From positions 1 to 40,734 of the forward strand of contig JAQBYJ010000050.1 of NCBI GenBank assembly GCA_027622555.1: DNA of 40,734 nt, written 5' to 3'. Positions 8,736 to 18,428 of the stretch are shown in pieces. The notes under the pieces were generated by a model, which was given only the letters and a program-made list of their open reading frames with translations, did not search any database and had not been told where the DNA came from. Position 1 is the first letter of the stretch. The number at the start of each line of letters is the position of its first letter. A program made the position numbers and the translations under genes. Source of the DNA: Verrucomicrobiota bacterium. GTDB lineage: Bacteria > Verrucomicrobiota > Verrucomicrobiia > Opitutales > UBA2995.

Positions 8736-9602
8736 ATGAAAGTAATTCGATCACAAAGCGCCGGTTTCTGCTGGGGAGTGGAGCGCGCCATCGACATTGC
8801 CGCCAAATTTGCAGATGAGGGGCGACACCCTGTGTATACAGACGGTCCGCTGATCCATAATAAGCAAATGATGGAAAAACTCACCCAAAAGGGTATTCGT
8901 GAGGTTGGAGATTACCAGAGTACTACTGCCGTAAAAGTCTCTCACAAGGAGGAGGACGAACCTATCATGGTTGTTCGTGCGCACGGCATTTCTCCAGAAC
9001 GTCGTAAATACCTGAAAAGCCTCGACATGGAATTTCGCGACGCCACTTGCCCGGATGTGGGAATCATTGCCGGAAAGATTCGCATGCACGCAAAAAAAGA
9101 TTTTTCCACCGTGATTTTTGGCGATCCAAAGCACCCGGAAGTCATGGGGCTTATGGGTTATACCGAAGGCAAGGGACACGTGATTCAGTCAACTGAAGAC
9201 ATCGACCAACTTCCAACCATGGATAAAGTCTGTCTGGTTTCCCAATCGACAATGTTCACGCATGAATTTCACGAACTCTCCGTTTACTTAAAGGGTAATT
9301 ATCCCGATGCGGTTGTCATCGATACCATATGTGGAGCAACTAAAGAACGCCAAACGGGTGTTGTCGAACTTGCAGCACAAGGAGCCGAGGCGATTGTTGT
9401 TATTGGTGGTAAGCACTCTGCCAATACACGAAAACTCGCCCTACTGGCAAAACAACAGAAGCTTCCAACCTACCATATCGAAACGTGGGATGATTTGGAT
9501 ATCGAAGAGATCATGAATTTTCAAACCGTAGGAGTAACAGCGGGAGCTTCCACACCAGACTTCATCATTGACGACGTCTGCACAAAGCTGGAAGCGGTTT
9601 AA
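8736..9602 (+). CDS. ispH: 4-hydroxy-3-methylbut-2-enyl diphosphate reductase
   Basis: IspH (LytB) is the last enzyme of the MEP pathway. It reduces HMBPP to IPP and DMAPP with a [4Fe-4S] cluster. The three cluster cysteines are Cys12 (GFCWGV), Cys105 (DATCPDV) and Cys199 (DTICGAT). Substrate-site residues are also present: His41 (IHN), His133-Glu135 (HPEV) and a C-terminal GASTPDF. The 288-residue length is typical of the compact form. Its last 4 bases overlap the end of the convergent rdgB. Isoprenoids made here would feed the prenyl tail of menaquinone. Confidence 0.97.
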   Translation: MKVIRSQSAGFCWGVERAIDIAAKFADEGRHPVYTDGPLIHNKQMMEKLTQKGIREVGDYQSTTAVKVSHKEEDEPIMVVRAHGISPERRKYLKSLDMEFRDATCPDVGIIAGKIRMHAKKDFSTVIFGDPKHPEVMGLMGYTEGKGHVIQSTEDIDQLPTMDKVCLVSQSTMFTHEFHELSVYLKGNYPDAVVIDTICGATKERQTGVVELAAQGAEAIVVIGGKHSANTRKLALLAKQQKLPTYHIETWDDLDIEEIMNFQTVGVTAGASTPDFIIDDVCTKLEAV

Positions 9603-10204
9603 AGATTATCTTTCAGCCAACTGACTAATTGTTGCAGTGCTTTTGCGCGGTGACTGATTCTTGATTTCACTGACCAATCAAGTTCTCCGAATGTCTCGTC
9701 ATAACCCTCAGGAATAAAGGCAGGATCATAGCCAAATCCCCTTTCTCCACGGGATTCAGGAATCAATCTTCCGCGACAAATATCCGAGAATGAAAACCGC
9801 TCACCCTTTGCATTTACCAACACCAGGCTACAGGCAAACTGCGCACCTCGATTATTCTCAGGGACCTGAGAAATTAAAATCAACAGCTTGGCAAGATTGG
9901 CTCCATCCGATGCACTTGCGCCTGCAAAACGAGCTGAATAAATACCGGGAGCTCCATCCAGGACATCTACCTCGATTCCACTATCATCAGCCAATGCATA
10001 CTCACCTTCACCAAGACGATCCGCCAGGGCCATCACCTTCAAAGTGGCGTTCCCTACAAACGTGCTTTCGGTTTCTTCAACCTCAGGCATACCTCCAATT
10101 CCAACGGCACTTTTCACCGTTACGGGAAGATTCTCTCTTTCAAACATAGCCGAAAGTTCCTCAACTTTATGCGCATTGTTTGTCGCTAAATAAATGGTAC
10201 TCAT
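9599..10204 (-). CDS. rdgB: dITP/XTP pyrophosphatase (RdgB/HAM1)
   Basis: A house-cleaning nucleotidase hydrolysing dITP, ITP and XTP to the monophosphate, keeping deaminated purines out of DNA. The 201 residues carry the signature pieces: ATNNAHKVEEL at the N-terminus, ALADDSGIEVDVLDGAPG, YSARFAG, GFGYDPAF, and SHRAKAL near the C-terminus. The start codon overlaps the ribD stop by 4 bp, so the two genes are translationally coupled. The stop overlaps that of convergent ispH by 4 bp. Confidence 0.96.
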   Translation of the reverse strand: MSTIYLATNNAHKVEELSAMFERENLPVTVKSAVGIGGMPEVEETESTFVGNATLKVMALADRLGEGEYALADDSGIEVDVLDGAPGIYSARFAGASASDGANLAKLLILISQVPENNRGAQFACSLVLVNAKGERFSFSDICRGRLIPESRGERGFGYDPAFIPEGYDETFGELDWSVKSRISHRAKALQQLVSWLKDNL

Positions 10205-11307
10205 TCTTCCGGGTATTTAAGAAATCCTCGCATTAATTGGTCGTCCCCAAACAGGGCATGCTGCACCTGGCTGAGTGAATAAGCAGCTTCCATTATTGCA
10301 ATTTCCTGCCCTTCAACAAACGAAGGTGCTTTTGCATCTCCCAAAAACTTTGGAGCACGGTAGGCGAAAAGATAATGCAACTGGCGGTTGAGCAGAAGAT
10401 CGCTCAAAAGCCCAGGTCCTCCTTCAAAATAGACTCCCGAAATTTTTTCCTGGATACACCGGGTATTGAAAGCCTTCCAAAACTCGTTGGCTTCCTTCGG
10501 TAGAGTCCAAATGGAAACCCCATGCGCCAGGAGCTCTTTCGAACCTTCTACATCATCATGCGTAACGACTATCGTTTTCTCTTTAAATTCATCGTTGTAA
10601 ACCTTGAGATCCCTTAGACCAGAAAGAGTCGTTAACCTACGATCGAAAATGAGTCTCTTCGAACATGAAACAACATCTCCAATCCGAATTGTCAGACTTG
10701 GATTATCGGCCAAAACGGTACCAGCCCCCACTGCAATTGCCGGGAAATAGCGGCGCCACAGCATAACATCCGTGCGCGCATTTTCACCGGTGATCCACTT
10801 TGAGTTTCCCGTACGCGTGGCTACCTTTCCATCAAGGGTTGTCGCTGTTTTCCCTGCCAGAAAGGGTCCCTCATGCGTAGCAGTATGATTAAAGATTAAG
10901 TTTAAATCCTCACAGGCTTCCTTTAGAATACCAGTTGTAACATCCAGCCCTGCTTCCCGAATTAGGGCTACGCCACGTCCACGATGTCTCTGATCAGGGT
11001 CAATAGCACCAATCACAATTTTCTGTATACCACTTTCAAGAATTACACTCGTGCATGGACCCGTTTTGCCAGTACTGCTGCAAGGTTCGAGAGTAACATA
11101 CATGACCGCATCTTCAGCTGGTTTTCGCTCCAGGTTTTTTAGTGCATTTACTTCTGCATGGGGTCCTCCGAAAAATTCATGATGTCCGCGACTAACGATT
11201 TCCTCCCCCTCAACAATCACGGCTCCGACCATCGGATTTGCTCCAACATTGCCCCAACCTTTCCTGGCCTCGACCAGGGCAGCTTCCATGAAATGAGAAT
11301 CGGTCAT
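10201..11307 (-). CDS. ribD: Riboflavin biosynthesis deaminase/reductase
   Basis: A bifunctional enzyme carrying out the deamination and reduction steps after GTP cyclohydrolase II. The N-terminal cytidine-deaminase-like domain has the zinc site GPHAEVNAL (His50, Glu52) and PCSSTGKTGPC (Cys76, Cys85). The C-terminal RibD_C reductase domain (about 145-360) shows TTLDGKVATRTGNSKWIT, a VGAGTVLADNPSL motif and EGGPGLLSDLL. The 368-residue length is standard. It sits between an MBL hydrolase and rdgB with 4-bp overlaps on both sides. Other rib genes are not in the window. Confidence 0.96.
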   Translation of the reverse strand: MTDSHFMEAALVEARKGWGNVGANPMVGAVIVEGEEIVSRGHHEFFGGPHAEVNALKNLERKPAEDAVMYVTLEPCSSTGKTGPCTSVILESGIQKIVIGAIDPDQRHRGRGVALIREAGLDVTTGILKEACEDLNLIFNHTATHEGPFLAGKTATTLDGKVATRTGNSKWITGENARTDVMLWRRYFPAIAVGAGTVLADNPSLTIRIGDVVSCSKRLIFDRRLTTLSGLRDLKVYNDEFKEKTIVVTHDDVEGSKELLAHGVSIWTLPKEANEFWKAFNTRCIQEKISGVYFEGGPGLLSDLLLNRQLHYLFAYRAPKFLGDAKAPSFVEGQEIAIMEAAYSLSQVQHALFGDDQLMRGFLKYPEE

Positions 11308-11951
11308 AACAAGCGTCGTACGTAGGGATTTGAAACTTTTTCCCGCCCCACGGTCGTAACAGGACCATGGCCTGACAACAGTTGAGTGTGGTCGGGCAAG
11401 GTATAAATTTGAGTACGAATTGAGTTTTCTAAAACCTTCATACTTCCTCCGGGTAAATCGGTCCTTCCAATGCTCCCGGCGAAAATCGCATCTCCAACCA
11501 CAGCCAGTTCTAATTCGGCGATATAAAATAATACATTACCAGCGCAATGGCCTGGAACATGACGGACTTCCGTTGATTTACCAAGTAGGGTCAAAGATGA
11601 ACCGAGTTCCAACCAATGATCGATTTTTACGGAACGAAGATCCAGGTCACCAAACAAAAATGATTTTTGAACTTCGGCATCTTCAAAAAGAGCCTGATCG
11701 TCTTTGTGACCGTAAACAGGCACGCCGGCCTCAGAAAACCTCCAGGCATCATACATATGGTCCCAGTGGCCATGAGTAAGATAAAGCGCTTCCAAATCGA
11801 AGGGTGTTTCTTTTCGAATATGTTCCACCACATCAAACGCCCTTTCCGGCGCATCGAACACAATCGCTTTACCGGTATCCTCATCGAGAAAGAGATACAT
11901 ATTCGTTGCGGCCATGCCCAACTCTTGGCTGAAAAACTTCATTCCTGCCAC
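11304..11951 (-). CDS. Metallo-beta-lactamase-fold hydrolase (glyoxalase II-like)
   Basis: A 215-residue cytoplasmic MBL-fold protein. THGHWDH (His60, His62, Asp64, His65) is the binuclear metal motif. [10 protein letters not shown] supplies a further His, VVGDAIFAG the bridging Asp, and SGHGP the last His. The size and order resemble the short YcbL/GloB-like hydrolases acting on thioesters or related small molecules. The substrate cannot be read from sequence. It is the first gene of the MBL-ribD-rdgB unit. The start may be the ATG at 11951 or the one three codons in (MKFF, 11942). Confidence 0.85.
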   Translation of the reverse strand: MAGMKFFSQELGMAATNMYLFLDEDTGKAIVFDAPERAFDVVEHIRKETPFDLEALYLTHGHWDHMYDAWRFSEAGVPVYGHKDDQALFEDAEVQKSFLFGDLDLRSVKIDHWLELGSSLTLLGKSTEVRHVPGHCAGNVLFYIAELELAVVGDAIFAGSIGRTDLPGGSMKVLENSIRTQIYTLPDHTQLLSGHGPVTTVGREKVSNPYVRRLL

Positions 11952-12082
11952 ATTGTGGACGGAAGTGCCTGAATCAATTTAAAAGCTGTCCTGGCTCTTA
12001 TCTATTATGGAGTAATTCCTTGATTTCGTTTTCGGAACTTGCGAGGGTCCCACGCTTTTCCAAAAAGACACTTACAAATCCT

Positions 12083-13183
12083 ATGAGTACTCTCAAATTT
12101 GCCGTACTAGCTGGCGATGGCATTGGCCCCGAAGTCATGCAAGTCGCCTTAAACGTGCTACAAGTCGTAGCCGAGAAACACCAGTTAAAGCTGGACTTTG
12201 AACAGGCAGACGTAGGCGGAATCGCCATCGACAACCACGGCGAGGCTCTGCCGAACTCGACTTTGGAAATTTGTAAAAGAGCCGATGCCATTCTTTTCGG
12301 ATCCGTGGGTGGACCCAAGTGGGAGTCATTACCTCCGAAGGAGCAGCCTGAGCGGGCGGCTCTGCTACCTCTTCGAAAAGCGTTCTCTCTTTTTGCCAAC
12401 ATTCGTCCAGGCCTCCTTTACTCCGAACTTACCGAAGCCTCACCCTTGAAGACGGAACGCATTCCCAACGGGATCGATATCGTATGCATCCGGGAACTTA
12501 CAGGAGGTATCTATTTCGGACAACCCAAGGAAACGGTGACTCTCGAGGACGGTGACATTCAGGCGATTGACACTATGGTTTACAAAAAATCTGAGATCGA
12601 ACGCATTACTGACGTGGCAATCGCAACCGCACGATCAAGAGCCAAGCGTCTCTGTTCAGTCGATAAGGCCAATGTTTTGGAGACCTCTGTGCTTTGGCGG
12701 AAAACAGTCACTGAGTATGTGGCAGCCAATGCACCCGAACTCGAACTCTCCCACATGTACGTGGACAACGCCGCCATGCAATTGGCTCGAGATCCAAACC
12801 AGTTCGACGTGCTCTTCACTGAAAACATGTTTGGAGACATTCTTTCAGATGAAATGGCGGTAATTTGCGGCTCATTGGGTATGTTGGCATCCGCCAGTCT
12901 AGGGGCAGGGAAAAACAGTTTAGGCAATCCATTTGGACTATTTGAACCAGCGGGTGGAACTGCACCCGATATCGCGGGTAAAAACTTGGCCAATCCCTGT
13001 GCTCAGATCTTAAGCGCGGCATTGATGCTGCGCTACAGCTTTGGACTCGATGCCATAGCCACCGAAATTGAAAAAGCCGTCGAAACCGCCGTAAAAGGAG
13101 GCACGCGGACAGGCGACATCTCTTTTGGAGCCAAGCCAGCTTCAACTTCGGAAATGGAAGCCGCGATCCTTGCCGCTTTTTAA
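12083..13183 (+). CDS. leuB: 3-isopropylmalate dehydrogenase
   Basis: This oxidises and decarboxylates 3-isopropylmalate in leucine synthesis using NAD. The 366-residue reading from ATG 12083 starts [19 protein letters not shown], exactly where the family starts. An in-frame TTG at 12020 would add 21 unrelated residues and is rejected. Later features are [15 protein letters not shown]-type substrate residues ([12 protein letters not shown]), [12 protein letters not shown] (the metal/NAD region) and a GSAPD-like [13 protein letters not shown] motif. It stands alone on the plus strand before alaS; leuA and leuCD are not nearby. Confidence 0.95.
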   Translation: MSTLKFAVLAGDGIGPEVMQVALNVLQVVAEKHQLKLDFEQADVGGIAIDNHGEALPNSTLEICKRADAILFGSVGGPKWESLPPKEQPERAALLPLRKAFSLFANIRPGLLYSELTEASPLKTERIPNGIDIVCIRELTGGIYFGQPKETVTLEDGDIQAIDTMVYKKSEIERITDVAIATARSRAKRLCSVDKANVLETSVLWRKTVTEYVAANAPELELSHMYVDNAAMQLARDPNQFDVLFTENMFGDILSDEMAVICGSLGMLASASLGAGKNSLGNPFGLFEPAGGTAPDIAGKNLANPCAQILSAALMLRYSFGLDAIATEIEKAVETAVKGGTRTGDISFGAKPASTSEMEAAILAAF

Positions 13184-13289
13184 AAAAATACTAAACCTTT
13201 GCTCCAGGCTCTCAATCTCCCGAGGCGCTAAAATAATGTTGTCCTCATGCTCGGTCTAAATCTGAGTTGCCAGGTCAATTGCAGCTAAC

Positions 13290-15941
13290 ATGACATCTTC
13301 AGAAATTCGCCAGTCATTCCTCGATTTCTTTCAATCCAAAGGGCACGAGATAGTTCCTTCGGCACCCTTGCTACCGACAGCACCGAATTTGTTGTTCACC
13401 AATGCGGGCATGAACCCGTTTGTCCCTTACTTCCTCGGTGAAAGAACCGCTGTGCATACACGCATTGCGGACAGCCAAAAGTGCATTCGTGCCGGCGGAA
13501 AACACAATGACCTGGAGGACGTCGGATTCGACACTTACCACCAGACCTTCTTTGAAATGCTTGGCAACTGGTCGTTCGGCGATTATTTTAAAGAAAAAGC
13601 AATCACCTGGGCCTGGGAATTATTGACCGAGGTTTGGAAATTTCCAAAGGAACGTCTTTACGCTTCCGTTTACAAACCCGGTGAAGATGAGCCTGCTAAT
13701 TTCGATCAGGAAGCTTACAATTACTGGAAAGCTATTTTTGAAAAGGAGGGATTGGATCCCGAGGTCCACATTGTCTACGGCGACAAAAAAGATAATTTCT
13801 GGATGATGGGTGAAACCGGACCTTGCGGACCCTGCAGCGAAATCCACATAGACCTAACTCCCAACGCGGATACCAAGGGGAGCTTGGTAAATAAAGATTC
13901 TCCCCTTTGCATAGAGATTTGGAACCTGGTTTTTATACAATTCAACGCCACCCCTTTAGGAACCTTCATTCCTCTCTCTTCAAAGCATGTAGATACGGGC
14001 ATGGGATTCGAACGGGTCTGTGGTATCATGGGGACGACCAAGAATTTCACGGACTTTTCCCAACCACCGGCAAATTATAACTGCGATCTTTTCCTCGATG
14101 TATTTGTCGCACTGACTGAATTATCCGGGAAAGTTTACCAAGCCACCATTCCAGTTTCTCCGCAAAAAATGACGGAGCAGGAATCCATAGATGTGGCATT
14201 TCGAGTGATCGCTGATCATATCCGGACTTTGTCCTGCTCGATCGCCGATGGAATCCTTCCAGGCAATGAAGGTCGCAACTACGTGCTACGTCGCATTTTA
14301 CGGCGGGCGATCATGTTTGGTAATCAACTGGGACTAAGGACTGGCTTCTTCGAAAAACTGGTTACACCGGTAGTCGAGAAACTGGGACCGGTTTATCCAG
14401 AATTGGTCGAGCAAAAGGAAATCATCGAAAGGATCATTCGCTCTGAAGAAGAATCCTTCGGAAAAACACTGGATCGAGGTTTGGCTTTATTAGATCGGGT
14501 TACCCGGGATGGCTCGGGTGTTATAACTGGAAAAGCCGCGTTCACTTTATACGACACCTACGGATTTCCACTCGATCTCACGCAGCTAATTGCACGTGAA
14601 AGAGGACTGGAAGTGGATATTCCCGGTTTTGAAAAAGCGATGAAAGAACAGCGCAAGCGGTCGCAGGATGCGCAAAAGAAAAGCATTATCGAAGTGGCCG
14701 GTAACTCGGATGAAGACGCTACTGATTTTGTTGGATACGACATCAAAAATTTAAACGACTACGAAACCACGGTTCAGAAAATTATCTCCCAGGATGGCGA
14801 CTCAACCATTCTTCTGGCACGTACACCGTTCTACGCCGAAATGGGGGGACAAGTCGGCGACATTGGAATTCTAAAAGCAGGACCCAAAACATTTAAAATT
14901 GTCGACACTACCAGAGACGCTCATGGACACATCCTTCACAAGATCGAAGGAGAGGTGAATTTTATTCAGGATGAGCAAGTAATCGTATCTGTGGATGCTG
15001 AACGTCGCCTGGCTATTCAGCGCAATCACTCCGCGACCCATTTAATGCACCATGCGCTCCGGGAAGTGCTGGGCACCCATATCCGCCAAGCAGGATCTCT
15101 AGTAGAACCGAATCGCTTGCGTTTTGATTTTAACCACTTCGAAGCTGTAACCGCTGATCAATTACATGAGGTCGAACGGATTGTAAATGAGCTGGTCTAC
15201 AAGAACAGCCTCATTAATTGGTACGAGGTTCCCTTTGATGATAAACCGGAAAACGTTATCGCTCAATTCGGTGAAAAGTATGGCGATATTGTTCGGGTTG
15301 TAGATATCGGCCAATACTCCCTGGAACTTTGCGCAGGAACCCATGCACGTGCCACGGGTGAAGTAGGCTTTTTCAAAATCCTTTCGGAATCCGCCATTGC
15401 TGCCGGAACGCGCAGAATCGAGGCCATCGTAGGCGAGGCATCCTTTAACTTTATCGAAGAACAAATTGGTTCGCTGTCCGAAGTATCGCAAAAGCTGTCC
15501 TGCCCTCCGGCTGAAATTAATCAACGACTCGAAAATCTACTGAAAGAAAAAGCAGCTCTGGAAAAGGAGCTTAAGAAATTTCAGCAAAAAGCATCGGCCA
15601 ATAAAGCAACTGATTTGGCCGATAATGCCACGGATCGTGATGGCCTTAAATGGGTCGTCAAAAAAGTCCAGGCAGGGAATCCTAATGATATGCGGACTTT
15701 AGCGGTGCAAATTTCCAAATCCATTGGAGAAGGCGTAGTCGTGCTTGCGGGCGTATTTGGTGACAAGATCACTATCCTCGCACTCAGTACTCCTCAGGCC
15801 ATTGAGGCGGGCCATAAAGCCGGCGACATCGTTATGGCCCTAACCGGACAACTCGGAGGCTCAGGCGGAGGAAAACCCGACTTTGCGATGGGTGGAGCGA
15901 AAGATATCGAGGGACTGGATGCTGCTTTGAGCAGTATCTAG
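13290..15941 (+). CDS. alaS: Alanyl-tRNA synthetase
   Basis: A full-length 883-residue AlaRS. Order: class-II aminoacylation domain (1-about 430, with FTNAGMNPFVPYFLG, ETGPCGPCSEIH and GNEGRNYVLRRILRRA), tRNA-recognition region, then an editing domain with the zinc site His580-x3-His584 (HSATH) and Cys681-x3-His685 (CAGTH). After that come a coiled-coil linker rich in Lys/Glu (about 720-770) and the Gly-rich C-Ala domain (GGSGGGKPDFAMGG). The start fits the family opening (SSEIRQSFLDFF). The stop is 3 bp from the stop of the convergent FmdB-like gene, so there is no room for a separate terminator. Confidence 0.98.
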   Translation: MTSSEIRQSFLDFFQSKGHEIVPSAPLLPTAPNLLFTNAGMNPFVPYFLGERTAVHTRIADSQKCIRAGGKHNDLEDVGFDTYHQTFFEMLGNWSFGDYFKEKAITWAWELLTEVWKFPKERLYASVYKPGEDEPANFDQEAYNYWKAIFEKEGLDPEVHIVYGDKKDNFWMMGETGPCGPCSEIHIDLTPNADTKGSLVNKDSPLCIEIWNLVFIQFNATPLGTFIPLSSKHVDTGMGFERVCGIMGTTKNFTDFSQPPANYNCDLFLDVFVALTELSGKVYQATIPVSPQKMTEQESIDVAFRVIADHIRTLSCSIADGILPGNEGRNYVLRRILRRAIMFGNQLGLRTGFFEKLVTPVVEKLGPVYPELVEQKEIIERIIRSEEESFGKTLDRGLALLDRVTRDGSGVITGKAAFTLYDTYGFPLDLTQLIARERGLEVDIPGFEKAMKEQRKRSQDAQKKSIIEVAGNSDEDATDFVGYDIKNLNDYETTVQKIISQDGDSTILLARTPFYAEMGGQVGDIGILKAGPKTFKIVDTTRDAHGHILHKIEGEVNFIQDEQVIVSVDAERRLAIQRNHSATHLMHHALREVLGTHIRQAGSLVEPNRLRFDFNHFEAVTADQLHEVERIVNELVYKNSLINWYEVPFDDKPENVIAQFGEKYGDIVRVVDIGQYSLELCAGTHARATGEVGFFKILSESAIAAGTRRIEAIVGEASFNFIEEQIGSLSEVSQKLSCPPAEINQRLENLLKEKAALEKELKKFQQKASANKATDLADNATDRDGLKWVVKKVQAGNPNDMRTLAVQISKSIGEGVVVLAGVFGDKITILALSTPQAIEAGHKAGDIVMALTGQLGGSGGGKPDFAMGGAKDIEGLDAALSSI

Positions 15942-15944
15942 ATG

Positions 15945-16271
15945 CTACCCCAAATTCTGCCGAATCGTATTTGTATTTAAGGTCGAGGGCAGATTCTTAT
16001 TCGTGCCCGCTGTCTTATGGTACTTTCCGGTGAGCTTGTCTTTTTCGTATTTGGTAAACCCGGCTTTTTCGACATTTTTGTTGTCGAGTTTTTTCTCTGT
16101 ACCGCCGGTGGTGTGTTTGATGCCCAAATTCGGAGCGCTCATGACTTTAATCGCTTTCTCTCCAGTAACAGGATGCGTATCCAGGGCGGGTTCGGACATG
16201 GAATGCTCCACTTCGAAATATTCTCCCTTGGACCCGTCCTCATGGATGACTCGGTAGGTGTAAACTGGCAT
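15945..16271 (-). CDS. FmdB-family-like protein lacking the zinc-ribbon cysteines
   Basis: A 108-residue protein opening MPVYTYRVIHEDGSKGEYFE, with HPVTGEKAIKVM, a basic segment, and VEKAGFTKYEKDKLTGKYHK near the C-terminus. The opening and the 'HPVTGE' turn fit FmdB-type putative regulatory proteins. The two CxxC knuckles that normally follow the opening are absent, and the protein contains no cysteine at all, so it cannot form that zinc ribbon. It lies 18 bp downstream of cobW on the same strand and is probably co-transcribed. Its role is unknown. Confidence 0.65.
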   Translation of the reverse strand: MPVYTYRVIHEDGSKGEYFEVEHSMSEPALDTHPVTGEKAIKVMSAPNLGIKHTTGGTEKKLDNKNVEKAGFTKYEKDKLTGKYHKTAGTNKNLPSTLNTNTIRQNLG

Positions 16272-16289
16272 AGGTTGTAAGGTTGATTT

Positions 16290-17528
16290 CTAGGAAAAAT
16301 CTTCAGCCTGCAGTTGGCATGCGTCAAGTCCACTCCTGAGTGCCTCTTCATCCATCCCAATACCAATAAATACAATTTCTTGACGTCTGTCCCCAAATGG
16401 CTCCTCCCAACTTCGCTCAACCTCCTCAGGGAATTGATCGCGCTTCACTTGCCCTTTTTCAAAACGTGTGGCCCACCAGTCACCAATAAAATCACAGCGA
16501 TTCACGTCCCCGGCGATTGAAACCAAGGCAACCTGCTCCGCTCGCTCAGCAATCCAGGCAAACCCTTTCACTCTGAGCACTCCCGGATGGGTTTGCTCCA
16601 AAAAAGGACTCAGTTTGGTTGCTTTAAATGGAATTCGACTTCGATAAATGAAAGTTTTCAGACCGTACTTACTGGTGAAATCCGTTTCAGGTTCTTTAGC
16701 CGACGGAGACAAAGTATCAGGAACTATCTTGGGGGAATGACTACTCGCAGGTTGAAAGCGCGAAGAAGGTTCCTTACTTTCCTGCTCGAGCTCCTGCATC
16801 CACCGGGGGGCACCGATGGTATCTTCCATCTTAAAGGCCCGGCTATTCAAAAGAGCAGAAATATCCGTTCCGCTTTGTGTAACCAAAAGACATTGAGCCC
16901 GGGGATTTAGGCCGGAAACAATTCCCAATAGCTGAGCACCCTCTTCCTCGGTCAGTAAATCCTTTTTATTAAGCAAAACAAAATCGGCACACTCTATCTG
17001 CTCAACCATCAATTCAAACACAGGCTGTTCCTCAGTAGGCCTTAAAAGCCCCGCCGACGTAGTTGAACTATGTATTCGTTTCCATTCCTTGATTAAAAGA
17101 GGAGCATCAATCACGGTTACTAAAGCGTTTATGGGCGCGATTTCGACCACAGATTTACCAAACAAATCGTGGGCATAGAATGCTTGAAGCACCTGCGTTG
17201 GCTCAGCAACCCCACTGGCTTCGATAACGATATGGTCGGCACCACTCGTTTTCACCAGTTCTTCAACAGCTTCAGAAAGATCCCCCGAACTGGAGCAACA
17301 AATACAGCCGTTGGAAAGCTCCACCATTTGAGTTGCAGAATCATCGAGCTCCCTCAGTTGTGTTTTAACCAGCGCAGCATCCACATTGATCTCACCAACG
17401 TCGTTGACCAAGAGGGCAAGTTTCATGTCACCGCACTCGGATAGCATGCGGTTGAGCAAAGTAGTTTTCCCGGATCCAAGAAATCCGGATAAAAGGGTAA
17501 CAGGAACAGGTTCGATTTTAGAATTCAT
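16290..17528 (-). CDS. CobW/COG0523 (G3E) GTPase, putative metallochaperone
   Basis: G3E-family GTPases deliver or insert metals such as zinc or cobalt. From ATG 17528 (412 residues) the Walker A is GFLGSGKT (15-22) and the metal-binding CxCC motif is NGCICCSSSG (Cys75, Cys77, Cys78). An ASGVAEP motif and NKKD for guanine recognition follow. The CobW C-terminal domain begins at about residue 300 (GLKTFIYRSRIPF) and reaches the end. A linker of about 40 residues between the two domains is Ser/Pro-rich and probably disordered. An in-frame start 15 codons upstream (17573) is less likely. No Zur-type operator was recognised upstream. The metal is not predictable from sequence alone. Confidence 0.9.
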   Translation of the reverse strand: MNSKIEPVPVTLLSGFLGSGKTTLLNRMLSECGDMKLALLVNDVGEINVDAALVKTQLRELDDSATQMVELSNGCICCSSSGDLSEAVEELVKTSGADHIVIEASGVAEPTQVLQAFYAHDLFGKSVVEIAPINALVTVIDAPLLIKEWKRIHSSTTSAGLLRPTEEQPVFELMVEQIECADFVLLNKKDLLTEEEGAQLLGIVSGLNPRAQCLLVTQSGTDISALLNSRAFKMEDTIGAPRWMQELEQESKEPSSRFQPASSHSPKIVPDTLSPSAKEPETDFTSKYGLKTFIYRSRIPFKATKLSPFLEQTHPGVLRVKGFAWIAERAEQVALVSIAGDVNRCDFIGDWWATRFEKGQVKRDQFPEEVERSWEEPFGDRRQEIVFIGIGMDEEALRSGLDACQLQAEDFS

Positions 17529-17873
17529 GTGCGGAGGTGAACAGTGATAGGAAACACAAACCACAAACGTCAATGGCTATGGGAAATAATTACCTGAGCA
17601 TTTTCAATTAGCGAACCAGGTTGGGAATAATTTACCAAATCCGACGATCGAAAATTTCTAAAATACCTAACCCATTGTTAGACCTTCAGATAGAAACCTG
17701 TTTTTTTGGCAAGAAATATGCATAGCCAAAAATGGAGTTTTTATAAATTCCACAAAAATAGATGCCGGTCCAACGTGGAGGACCGGCATCGCCTTTTAGC
17801 ATTCAAATTGATTGTTTAATCAGTCTTCAGGGAGTTAGGGTGATTTCCTAATCCTAATTCCTGACTATCTCTT
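17529..17873. other. Divergent intergenic region with two hairpins
   Basis: This 345-bp AT-rich gap separates divergent cobW and the Nudix gene. It contains a perfect 11-bp inverted repeat, GATGCCGGTCC (17761-17771) and GGACCGGCATC (17780-17790), with an 8-nt loop. On the minus strand it is followed by TATTTTTG, on the plus strand by GCCTTTTAG. A second, imperfect dyad (17827-17839 with 17847-17864) lies just before the Nudix start. A strong terminator-like stem where both neighbours transcribe away is unexpected; it could end a small RNA or act in the Nudix leader. No ORF stands out. Confidence 0.6.
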
Positions 17874-18428
17874 ATGGATAAAAAAACAAAGTACGAAGGC
17901 AAATGGCTCAGTTTTCATGAAGTCAGTTTCACAAATTCTCGTGGGGAACCACGTATTTGGGAATACGCTGCTCGAACAGGAACGGTCGGCGCAGCTGCCA
18001 TAATAGCCATAGAGGAAGGCGAAATTCCCAAGCTTATTGTGGTTAAGCAATTTCGACCGGCGATCGATAATTTCTCATTAGAGTTTCCTGCGGGATTGGT
18101 AGATCCGGGGGAATCAATTCAAGCAGCCGCACTACGTGAGTTAGAAGAAGAAACAGGATACATCGGGCAGGTGACTCATGAGAGTGCCCCGGTATATAGT
18201 TCTCCGGGTTTAACGGACGAACAGGTTTCATTAGTAACCGTAAAAATTATTGGCAAAACCGAAACCAAACTTGAATCGGACGAGTCGATCGAGGTGATTA
18301 CTTTACCAATCAATAACTTGATGGATGAACTAATTCGTATTCAGGACACAGGACCTGTAATCGACGCAAAGCTTTGGACTTTTGCCCAGGGCCTCAGATT
18401 GAAGATTCAAGCTCAAGCAGGAAGGTGA
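17874..18428 (+). CDS. Nudix hydrolase, ADP-ribose pyrophosphatase-like
   Basis: A 184-residue Nudix protein resembling NudF-type ADP-sugar pyrophosphatases. The Nudix box spans residues 74-96 (starting GLVDPGE, with RELEEETG at 88-95) and matches GX5EX7REUXEEXGU. VVKQFRPA before the box and SPGLTDE after it are typical of the ADP-ribose/ADP-sugar subgroup. Likely action: hydrolysis of ADP-ribose or a similar nucleoside diphosphate derivative. Its last 16 bases overlap the 3' end of trpF on the other strand. Confidence 0.85.
   Translation: MDKKTKYEGKWLSFHEVSFTNSRGEPRIWEYAARTGTVGAAAIIAIEEGEIPKLIVVKQFRPAIDNFSLEFPAGLVDPGESIQAAALRELEEETGYIGQVTHESAPVYSSPGLTDEQVSLVTVKIIGKTETKLESDESIEVITLPINNLMDELIRIQDTGPVIDAKLWTFAQGLRLKIQAQAGR

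Noticed and set aside
8615-8884. 89-codon minus-strand ORF in the metG-ispH gap
   Set aside because: Runs antisense into ispH and lacks any motif.
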